Shown in pieces: positions 6,455 to 11,207 of a stretch of 11,207 nucleotides of DNA; position 1 is the first letter of the stretch; every line of letters starts with the position of its first letter. Under the pieces are notes generated by a model that was given only the letters and a program-made list of their open reading frames with translations, was not told the DNA's origin and searched no databases. A program made the position numbers and the translations under genes. The DNA is from Faecalibacterium sp. UBA1762 (lineage in GTDB: Bacteria > Bacillota > Clostridia > Oscillospirales > Ruminococcaceae). Location: positions 1 to 11,207 of the forward strand of contig DCHC01000027.1 in assembly GCA_002314755.1 (NCBI GenBank), in the 5' to 3' direction.

Positions 6455-7846
6455 ATGAAACAACAACACACGGGCAGTGTGGTAACGGTCATCGGACCGG
6501 TATTGGATATCCGGTTTGCACCGGAAGAGCTGCCCGATCTGAAAAACGCCGTACTGGTTCAGAACGGCGAAAATACCATTACGGTGGAGGTTGCGCAGCA
6601 TATCGGCGACAATGTTGCCCGCTGTATCTCCATGAGCGACACCGACGGCCTGGTACGCGGTGCCAAGGCAATAGATACCGGCAGCCCGATTACGGTGCCG
6701 GTGGGTGAAGCATGTCTGGGACGTATTTTTAACCTGTTGGGTGAGCCGGTGGATGATCAGCCGACACCGCAGGTTGAAGAGCGTTGGCCAATCCACCGTG
6801 GGGCACCCAGCTATGAGGAACAAAACTCCTCCACCGAGATCCTGGAGACCGGCATCAAGGTCATCGACTTGATCTGCCCGTATGCAAAAGGCGGTAAGAT
6901 CGGCTTGTTTGGCGGTGCAGGTGTGGGTAAAACCGTTCTGATCATGGAATATATCAATAATATTGCCAAGCAGCACGGCGGCATCTCGGTGTTTACCGGT
7001 GTCGGCGAGCGTACCCGTGAGGGCAACGACCTGTATAACGAGATGAAGGAAAGTGGCGTTCTCTCCAAGACAGCGTTGGTGTATGGTCAGATGAACGAAT
7101 CTCCGGGCGCCCGTATGCGTGTCGGTCTTTCCGGTCTGACGATGGCGGAATATTTCCGTGACTGTATGGGACAGGATGTGCTGCTTTTTATCGACAATAT
7201 CTTCCGCTTTACCCAAGCTGGATCAGAGGTTTCTGCGTTGCTTGGCCGTATGCCCTCTGCCGTTGGATATCAGCCTACTCTGGCTACCGAAATGGGTGCC
7301 TTGCAGGAGCGTATTACCTCTACGCATAAGGGTTCTATCACCTCTATCCAGGCGGTGTATGTTCCTGCGGACGACCTGACTGACCCTGCCCCGGCAACCA
7401 CCTTTGCCCATCTGGATGCAACAACGGTGCTTTCCCGTTCCATTGCTTCTCAGGGCATTTATCCGGCAGTGGATCCGTTGGATTCTACCAGCCGTATTCT
7501 GTCTCCGGACATTGTGGGAGAAGAACACTATGCCATTGCCCGCGAGGTACAGCGTGTACTGCAGCGGTATAAAGAGCTGCAGGATATTATTGCCATTATG
7601 GGTATGGATGAGCTTTCCGAGGAGGATAAGCTGACGGTCAACCGCGCCCGCAAGGTTCAGCGTTTCCTCAGTCAGCCCTTTACGGTTGCCGAAACCTACA
7701 CCGGTTTTGAAGGACGCTATGTCTCCTTGAAAGAGACCCTGCGCGGCTTTAAGGCTATTCTGGACGGCGAATGTGACGATATTCCCGAAAGTGCATTCCT
7801 TTTTGTGGGAACTATTGATGAAGCCCGTGCCAAAGCAGGCAAATAA
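6455..7846 (+). CDS. atpD: F1Fo ATP synthase subunit beta (catalytic)
   Basis: This is the catalytic subunit; three copies make or hydrolyse ATP (EC 7.1.2.2 or its Na+ counterpart 7.2.2.1). It has 463 residues, full length. The N-terminal barrel begins TGSVVTVIGPVLDIRF (6-21). The P-loop is GGAGVGKT (153-160). GERTREGND (184-192) carries the catalytic Glu185 and Arg186. Walker B is DVLLFIDNIFRF (241-252) with Asp247. The ATP synthase alpha/beta signature is PAPATTFAHLDATT (311-324). The DELSEED lever motif is fully conserved at 385-391, where gamma and epsilon contact. ATG 6455 is chosen over an in-frame upstream start because AAAGGA (6442-6447) is seven bases away and the family N-terminus begins here. 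The 70-base gap to atpC holds hairpins. Confidence 0.98.
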   Translation: MKQQHTGSVVTVIGPVLDIRFAPEELPDLKNAVLVQNGENTITVEVAQHIGDNVARCISMSDTDGLVRGAKAIDTGSPITVPVGEACLGRIFNLLGEPVDDQPTPQVEERWPIHRGAPSYEEQNSSTEILETGIKVIDLICPYAKGGKIGLFGGAGVGKTVLIMEYINNIAKQHGGISVFTGVGERTREGNDLYNEMKESGVLSKTALVYGQMNESPGARMRVGLSGLTMAEYFRDCMGQDVLLFIDNIFRFTQAGSEVSALLGRMPSAVGYQPTLATEMGALQERITSTHKGSITSIQAVYVPADDLTDPAPATTFAHLDATTVLSRSIASQGIYPAVDPLDSTSRILSPDIVGEEHYAIAREVQRVLQRYKELQDIIAIMGMDELSEEDKLTVNRARKVQRFLSQPFTVAETYTGFEGRYVSLKETLRGFKAILDGECDDIPESAFLFVGTIDEARAKAGK

Positions 7847-7867
7847 GCGGTACAGTAAATCAACAAT

Positions 7868-7901
7868 CGGCAGGGCTCGCTGCCGTCGGCAATGATAGCC
7901 G
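7868..7901 (+). other. Tandem hairpins between atpD and atpC
   Basis: A perfect six-base GC-rich stem, CGGCAG (7868-7873) with CTGCCG (7880-7885), has a six-base loop. A second, shorter stem, CGGC (7887-7890) with GCCG (7898-7901), follows at once and abuts the atpC binding site (AGGAG 7904-7908). There is no T-run. The position suggests lowering or timing of epsilon translation, or an mRNA end left by processing after atpD; both are inference. Confidence 0.55.
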
Positions 7902-7916
7902 TTAGGAGTAATTGGG

Positions 7917-8339
7917 ATGAATACCTTTCCATTACAAATTGTGACGCCGGACGGATCCTTTTTTGATAGCCAGGCCGCTATGATACGGCTGCGCACGATA
8001 GAGGGGGATGTTGCCGTTATGGCAGGACATCTTCCCTATGTGACGGCAATCGGCATTGGTGAATGCCGGGTTCAGCTGCCGGATGGCAGTGACCGGTACG
8101 CCGCCTGTTGCGGCGGTCTGCTCAGCGTGGGCGATGCGGTCCGCGTGGTTGCGGGAACCTTTGAATGGGCAGATCAGATTGATATTTCCCGTGCCCGTAC
8201 CGCTTATGAGCGGGCACGGCAAAAGCTGGATAGCTTTGCCCCTGAAACCGATCCAGTATTGATTGCTAATGCCCAGGAGCATTTGAAACGGGCTCAAAAT
8301 CGTTTGCGCGTGGCTGATCGGGTGCTTTCCGGCAGATAA
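7917..8339 (+). CDS. atpC: F1Fo ATP synthase subunit epsilon
   Basis: Epsilon joins gamma to the c-ring and can inhibit ATP hydrolysis through its C-terminal helices. It has 140 residues, typical of the two-domain bacterial form. The N-terminal beta-sandwich opens with FPLQIVTPDGSFF (4-16), followed by the family hallmark RTIEGDVAVMAGHLPYVTAI (26-45) and the CCGGLLSVGDAVRVVAG segment (64-80). The C-terminal helical hairpin is IDISRARTAYERARQKLDSF (88-107) and the Ala/Arg-rich helix from about 116 to the end, ANAQEHLKRAQNRLR. ATG 7917 has AGGAG (7904-7908) eight bases upstream. It is the last operon gene, followed by a terminator. Retention of the C-terminal helices suggests that hydrolysis can be restrained, which is inference. 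Confidence 0.95.
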   Translation: MNTFPLQIVTPDGSFFDSQAAMIRLRTIEGDVAVMAGHLPYVTAIGIGECRVQLPDGSDRYAACCGGLLSVGDAVRVVAGTFEWADQIDISRARTAYERARQKLDSFAPETDPVLIANAQEHLKRAQNRLRVADRVLSGR

Positions 8340-8364
8340 TAACAGTCCGGCTGATCGGTTTCAT

Positions 8365-8395
8365 TTGACCTTAGGTGTATTATTCCACCTGTCAA
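8365..8395 (+). other. Bulged hairpin after atpC
   Basis: TTGAC (8365-8369) pairs with GTCAA (8391-8395), and AGGTG (8373-8377) pairs with CACCT (8386-8390) around an eight-base loop. A three-base bulge (CTT) interrupts the left arm. No T-run follows. It lies between the atpC stop and the intrinsic terminator and may protect the transcript's 3' end. Confidence 0.4.
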
Positions 8396-8411
8396 CTGCA
8401 TAATATGTTCC

Positions 8412-8466
8412 AAAGGGAAGTCGAAACGCTTTACAAAATGTGGTGTGCGGCTTCCCTTTTCATTTT
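8412..8466 (+). terminator. Intrinsic terminator of the atp operon
   Basis: AAAGGGAAGTCG (8412-8423) pairs with CGGCTTCCCTTT (8448-8459) in a twelve-base stem with one G-T wobble and a 24-base loop. The T-rich run TTTTCATTTT follows from 8457. Stem length, GC core, run of T and position 72 bases after the atpC stop make this a Rho-independent terminator for the operon. The opposite strand lacks a T-run after the stem, so it acts rightward only. Confidence 0.85.
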
Positions 8467-8551
8467 CCGATAAGGCTTGCAGCAGTGTCGTTGAGAGGTG
8501 CAGGCTCGGGCACGCCTTGAAAAAAGGCGGGATAAGAGGGGGGATTAGCAG

Positions 8552-9220
8552 ATGTTTATGGTAACCATTCCAAAATCCGGATGGAAAAAAGCTTTGGCGG
8601 TATTGGGTTGTGCAGGGGTGTTGGCGGGGGTTTGGTTTGGCGCAGGTAATCTGTTCAGCACGGTTCGTGCTACGGCAGCTGTGGCACAAAGCACTGCTGC
8701 AGGAGGAAATGTTAAAACCGCCCAGGATATGGCAGACTATCTGTTGGGCTACGGGATTGAAGCAGATGTGGGTACGGCGCAGGTGCTGCAGGTTACTATA
8801 CCGAAAAAGTTTGACAAGAGCTTTCAGGCCTTTAATGAAGTTGTGCAGCAAATGGGAATGGATTTGTCCAAGTACAAGGGTAAGCTGGCAGAAAAATGGG
8901 TGCTGCATTGCCCGAACAGAACGGTAGAAGAACAGACGGCCTATGCGGTTTTATTGGTTCGGAACAGCAAAGTGATCGGCGGGTACCTGCTATATCAGCC
9001 AAGCGGAGAGGTCTTGAGCTTATATGATACGCTGGAAAGACAGACCCTATCCCTGCAGCCTGTAGAAGAGGCGTCGGAGTACGGGGCAGAGGAAACAACC
9101 GCGCAAACACAGGGGCAGGAGACCGGCGCAGAAGCCTCGGTACAGTCGGAGGCAGGGCAGGCATTGCCGACCCGGACAGAGGTTGAAACAGTTCCGGAAA
9201 ACGCGTATCCTATTGACTGA
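8552..9220 (+). CDS. DUF4830 domain membrane-anchored protein
   Basis: This 222-residue protein of unknown function has a short basic N-terminus (Lys8, Lys12, Lys13) and one hydrophobic segment (about 14-35), most likely a membrane anchor with the rest outside. A domain matching my recollection of DUF4830 spans about 55-150. Its recognisable parts are MADYLLGYGIE (60-70), VTIPKKFDKSFQAFNEVVQQ (81-100), MDLSKYKGKLAEKW (103-116) and the strand pair AVLLVRNSKVIGGYL (132-146). The tail (170-222) is low-complexity, rich in Glu, Thr, Gln and Ala, and probably unstructured. The start is ATG 8552 or ATG 8558; the binding site is the purine run AGAGGGGGGA around 8535-8544. A CGCCTT/AAGGCG stem (8513-8518 with 8524-8529) sits just before that site. 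It lies after the atp terminator, so it is a separate unit, but I see no clear promoter. Family members occur mainly in Clostridia; no function is established. Confidence 0.72.
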   Translation: MFMVTIPKSGWKKALAVLGCAGVLAGVWFGAGNLFSTVRATAAVAQSTAAGGNVKTAQDMADYLLGYGIEADVGTAQVLQVTIPKKFDKSFQAFNEVVQQMGMDLSKYKGKLAEKWVLHCPNRTVEEQTAYAVLLVRNSKVIGGYLLYQPSGEVLSLYDTLERQTLSLQPVEEASEYGAEETTAQTQGQETGAEASVQSEAGQALPTRTEVETVPENAYPID

Positions 9221-9247
9221 AAATACCGACAGAACGCATAAAACAGA

Positions 9248-9276
9248 TTGCAGACCTTCTGAAAAAAAGGTATACT
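9248..9276 (+). promoter_or_regulatory. Sigma-A type promoter for the GNAT gene
   Basis: TTGCAG (9248-9253), a 17-base spacer and TATACT (9271-9276) make a good vegetative promoter, with two mismatches in the -35 and one in the -10. The predicted start of transcription is near 9282, about 44 bases before the GNAT ATG. Because sigK and the NUDIX gene follow closely, this promoter could also give them some vegetative transcription. Confidence 0.65.
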
Positions 9277-9325
9277 CATAAGGAGCTCTGCAACGCAAAA
9301 TGGAAAAGACTGCGAGGAAAGTGAA

Positions 9326-9895
9326 ATGATAAGCTATCGGCTTGCTACACCGGATGATCTGCCCCAAATGCTGGATATCTACGCTGAATATGTGAAAAAT
9401 ACCACCTACAGCTTTGAATATGCTCCACCGACATCGGAGCAATTTGCGCAGCGGTATCAGCGCATTATAGCATTTTATCCCTGGTATGCGGTGGAAGAAG
9501 ACGGCCAGGTAATCGGGTATGCCTATGCAGACCGGGCTTTTGACCGGGCAGCATACGGTTGGGACGCAGACCTTTCCATCTACCTTGCACCGCAGGCTAA
9601 AAGAAAGGGAATCGGCAGCAGGCTGTACAGTATGCTTTTACGTGATTTAACTGAGATGGGCTTTTACACGGTGTACGCTCTGGTGACAGGCAACAATACT
9701 ATCAGCCAGGCTTTTCATGAAAAGCAGGGCTTCACCATAGCGGCGGTTTTGCCCGACACCGGGTATAAAATGGGACAATGGCTGGATATATTTTGGTACG
9801 AAAAACAACTTGCACCCCGTGAAGGACAGCCGAAACCAGTCTGTAGTTATCAGACTGCTTGCCGATTAAGAAGCGAGCCAGAACCGGCTGTTTGA
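9326..9895 (+). CDS. GNAT N-acetyltransferase, phosphinothricin/MnaT-like
   Basis: This 189-residue protein covers one GNAT fold that transfers acetyl from acetyl-CoA to an amine. The sequence resembles the COG1247 group (phosphinothricin/L-amino-acid N-acetyltransferases, including YwnH and MnaT). It starts ISYRLATPDDLPQMLDIY (2-19), has the substrate-side TYSFEYAPP segment (27-35), the strand DADLSIYL (80-87) and the CoA pyrophosphate loop KRKGIGSRL (92-100). VTGNNTISQAFHEKQGF (120-136) and the C-terminal YKMGQWLDIFWYEKQL (147-162) complete it. The last 25 residues are an extra polar tail, and its DNA contains a stem (9837-9857). The actual substrate is unknown; group members acetylate Met sulfoximine, Met sulfone or phosphinothricin. 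The binding site GAGGAAA at 9314-9320 supports ATG 9326. A separate promoter lies 50 bases upstream. Confidence 0.85.
   Translation: MISYRLATPDDLPQMLDIYAEYVKNTTYSFEYAPPTSEQFAQRYQRIIAFYPWYAVEEDGQVIGYAYADRAFDRAAYGWDADLSIYLAPQAKRKGIGSRLYSMLLRDLTEMGFYTVYALVTGNNTISQAFHEKQGFTIAAVLPDTGYKMGQWLDIFWYEKQLAPREGQPKPVCSYQTACRLRSEPEPAV
9837..9857 (+). other. Hairpin in the 3' end of the GNAT gene
   Basis: CAGTCTG (9837-9843) pairs perfectly with CAGACTG (9851-9857) across a seven-base loop, TAGTTAT. It lies inside the poorly conserved tail of the acetyltransferase, 70 bases before sigK. No T-run follows, so it is at most a weak attenuator or a processing site separating the GNAT and sigK messages. Confidence 0.4.
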
Positions 9896-9927
9896 ACCGG
9901 AGTGTGCCTTGTTAGGGGGCAGGACAG

Positions 9928-10629
9928 ATGTGGACAGCAATTCTGTCGTTTATTCTGCAGCGCATGTTATTTCTTGCGCTGCACCTGGAGAGCAGCAGCT
10001 TTCCCCGGCCGCTTTCCGCTGCGGAGGAGCAGGAGTGCTTTGTGTTACTGCGACAAGGCACACCGGAGCAGGCTCGGCAGGCCAGAGACCGGCTGATACA
10101 GCACAATCTGCGTCTGGTCAGTCATATTGCAAAAAAATATTATGCAGGCAGTGGTCAGGAACCGGACGATCTGATCAGCATCGGCACGATTGGCCTGATC
10201 AAAGGGGTAGATAGCTTTGACCCGCAACGCTGTAAACGGTTTTCAACCTATGCGGCGCGATGTGTGGAAAATGAGATATTGATGCAGTTTCGACTTCAGC
10301 GGAAATATCAAAAAGAGATTTCTCTGGAAGAGCCAATGGACGGTACTGATCCGGAACAGGGGTTGACCTATGCGGATGTGGTAGGCGATCCGGTTCAGCT
10401 GCAATTGGCGGCAGAAGAAACGGAAGAAATGGTCCGGGTGCGCAATTTGGTGGAACGGCAGCTTACCGGAAGAGACAGACAGATTATTCTGCTGCGTTAC
10501 GGCTTTGTCGGTCAGCGACCAATGACACAACAGCAGGTTGCAGACCTGTTGGGCATCAGCCGAAGTTATGTTTCGCGGCTGGAGACCAGAACACTGCAGA
10601 CGCTTCGGGTACATTTGATCCGGGATTAA
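9928..10629 (+). CDS. sigK: RNA polymerase sigma-K factor, uninterrupted, with pro-like N-terminus
   Basis: Sigma-K is the late mother-cell sigma factor that directs spore coat and maturation genes. It has 233 residues. Region 2 spans about 56-125, with IQHNLRLVSHIAKKY (57-71), DDLISIGTIGLIKGVDSFD (80-98) and STYAARCVENEILMQFR (106-122). Region 4 (about 171-233) ends in the -35 reading helix QQVADLLGISRSYVSRLETR (202-221). FPRPLS (25-30) and SRSYVSR favour sigma-K over sigma-E, which has related but different forms. The hydrophobic N-terminus (about 4-20) resembles the Bacillus pro-sequence removed by SpoIVFB, so the product is probably made as pro-sigma-K. The reading frame is continuous, with no skin-type insertion. 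The binding site AGGGGG (9914-9919) is eight bases before the ATG. It lies 32 bases after the GNAT gene and 17 before the NUDIX gene. Confidence 0.88.
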   Translation: MWTAILSFILQRMLFLALHLESSSFPRPLSAAEEQECFVLLRQGTPEQARQARDRLIQHNLRLVSHIAKKYYAGSGQEPDDLISIGTIGLIKGVDSFDPQRCKRFSTYAARCVENEILMQFRLQRKYQKEISLEEPMDGTDPEQGLTYADVVGDPVQLQLAAEETEEMVRVRNLVERQLTGRDRQIILLRYGFVGQRPMTQQQVADLLGISRSYVSRLETRTLQTLRVHLIRD

Positions 10630-10646
10630 AAGGGAGAAGGGATATC

Positions 10647-11117
10647 TTGAAAAATACAACGCTATGTTATATTGAAAAAGACGGTAAATGTCTCATGCTG
10701 CATCGCACCAAAAAGCAGGAGGATGAAAATGCCGGAAAATGGATTGGAATAGGGGGAAAGTGTGAGGAAAAAGAGAGCCCGGAGGATTGTCTGGTGCGGG
10801 AGGTACGGGAGGAAACCGGCCTCACCCTGACGAAATATCGGTTGCGAGGGCTGATCACCTTTGTGTCGGATGTCTGGCCGACAGAGTATATGCATCTGTT
10901 TACCGCATCGGATTTCATTGGCGATCAGACGGAATGCGATGAAGGAGAGCTTGCCTGGGTTCCGATTGATAAGCGCAGCAGCTTACCTACCTGGGAGGGG
11001 GACGCAGTCTTTTTGAATCTGCTGGCGCAAAAGCAGGAATTTTTCTCCTTAAAGCTGACCTATCAGGGAGAAAAATTGGTATCAGCGGTGTTGAACGGGA
11101 AAGAAAATATTGTTTGA
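10647..11117 (+). CDS. NUDIX hydrolase, MutT/MTH1-like (probable 8-oxo-dGTP diphosphatase)
   Basis: This 156-residue single-domain NUDIX protein has a complete Nudix box, GX5EX7REVREETGL, from Gly37 to Leu59. It contains Glu43, Arg51, Glu52, Glu55 and Glu56, the residues that bind the catalytic Mg2+. The flanking sequence (TLCYIEKDGKCLMLHR at 5-20, KWIGIGGK at 31-38 and an acidic-aromatic WPTEYMHLFTASDF stretch at 77-90) resembles the MTH1/YtkD-type enzymes. Those enzymes remove oxidised purine nucleotides such as 8-oxo-dGTP. That substrate is inferred, since Nudix specificity is hard to read from sequence. The start is TTG at 10647, in the context of AGGGAGAAGGGA (10631-10642). This weak start and close spacing (17 bases) after sigK suggest shared transcription. 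The last 30 residues or so lie outside the core fold. Confidence 0.85.
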   Translation: MKNTTLCYIEKDGKCLMLHRTKKQEDENAGKWIGIGGKCEEKESPEDCLVREVREETGLTLTKYRLRGLITFVSDVWPTEYMHLFTASDFIGDQTECDEGELAWVPIDKRSSLPTWEGDAVFLNLLAQKQEFFSLKLTYQGEKLVSAVLNGKENIV

Positions 11118-11207
11118 CGCTGCCATTTTACGGCAATTAAAACACCTGCAGAGGGAAACAGAGGAAAAAATCAAAAAAGCGAAAAAATGTAGCGTTACAA
11201 TAGATGT
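11118..11207. other. Downstream intergenic end of window
   Basis: Ninety bases with no gene start that I can support. TGCC (11121-11124) and GGCA (11132-11135) form a four-base stem with a seven-base loop followed by AATTAAAA, too weak and lacking T-run for a confident terminator. The remainder is A-rich. Confidence 0.4.

Noticed and set aside
6203..7216. Long open frame on the minus strand (337 codons) opposite atpG end and atpD
   Set aside because: It lies wholly antisense to strongly conserved genes, has no recognisable domain or ribosome site, and is explained by codon bias of the genes on the plus strand. The same reasoning applies to minus-strand frames at 7223-7996, 1706-2404, 3646-4185 and 5291-5809.
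9254..9271. ACCTT/AAGGT stem between the DUF4830 and GNAT genes as a terminator
   Set aside because: It is five base pairs, is formed around an A-run, has no T-run after it, and lies inside the spacer of a good promoter.
11121..11135. TGCC/GGCA stem after the NUDIX gene as an intrinsic terminator
   Set aside because: The stem has four pairs and is followed by A-rich rather than T-rich sequence.

Overview
The window carries a complete F-type (F1Fo) ATP synthase operon from what looks like a spore-forming member of the Clostridia. The evidence for that placement is gram-positive style strong Shine-Dalgarno sites, an uninterrupted sporulation sigma factor sigK, a DUF4830 protein, and an Fo c subunit of the anaerobe/Na+ type. 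Oscillospirales is my best guess within the class, but that is inference. All genes lie on the plus strand and no stretch over 300 bases is gene-free. Layout: (1) 1-145 holds no gene I can support. A near-consensus promoter (146-174) then drives a small Dabb-family alpha/beta-barrel protein (216-506). (2) An extended -10 promoter (562-590) starts the atp operon in the canonical order atpZ-atpI-atpB(a)-atpE(c)-atpF(b)-atpH(delta)-atpA(alpha)-atpG(gamma)-atpD(beta)-atpC(epsilon), 665-8339, closed by a strong intrinsic terminator (8412-8466). (3) A membrane-anchored DUF4830 protein of unknown function (8552-9220) follows. (4) A second cluster comprises a GNAT acetyltransferase with its own promoter, then closely spaced sigK and a MutT-like NUDIX hydrolase (9326-11117). 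The ten atp products build one machine. The membrane motor is a1b2c-ring; delta and b form the stator; gamma and epsilon form the rotor stalk; alpha3beta3 is the catalytic head; AtpZ and AtpI are accessory or assembly proteins. The catalytic and ion-path residues I could place are present: beta Walker A and catalytic Glu, alpha arginine finger, a-subunit Arg165 and c-subunit Glu61. The most interesting point is the c subunit, which has Glu28, Val59, Glu61, Thr62, Thr63 and Tyr66 at the positions that form the Na+ site of Na+-ATP synthases. Glu replaces the usual Gln, giving the less common two-carboxylate type. This predicts a Na+-coupled, or Na+/H+ promiscuous, enzyme. A second theme is a set of perfect intercistronic hairpins just upstream of atpA, atpD and atpC, with more complex structures before atpE. 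These may tune subunit stoichiometry. I did not find a wholly new system; the rest is well-conserved housekeeping and sporulation machinery.
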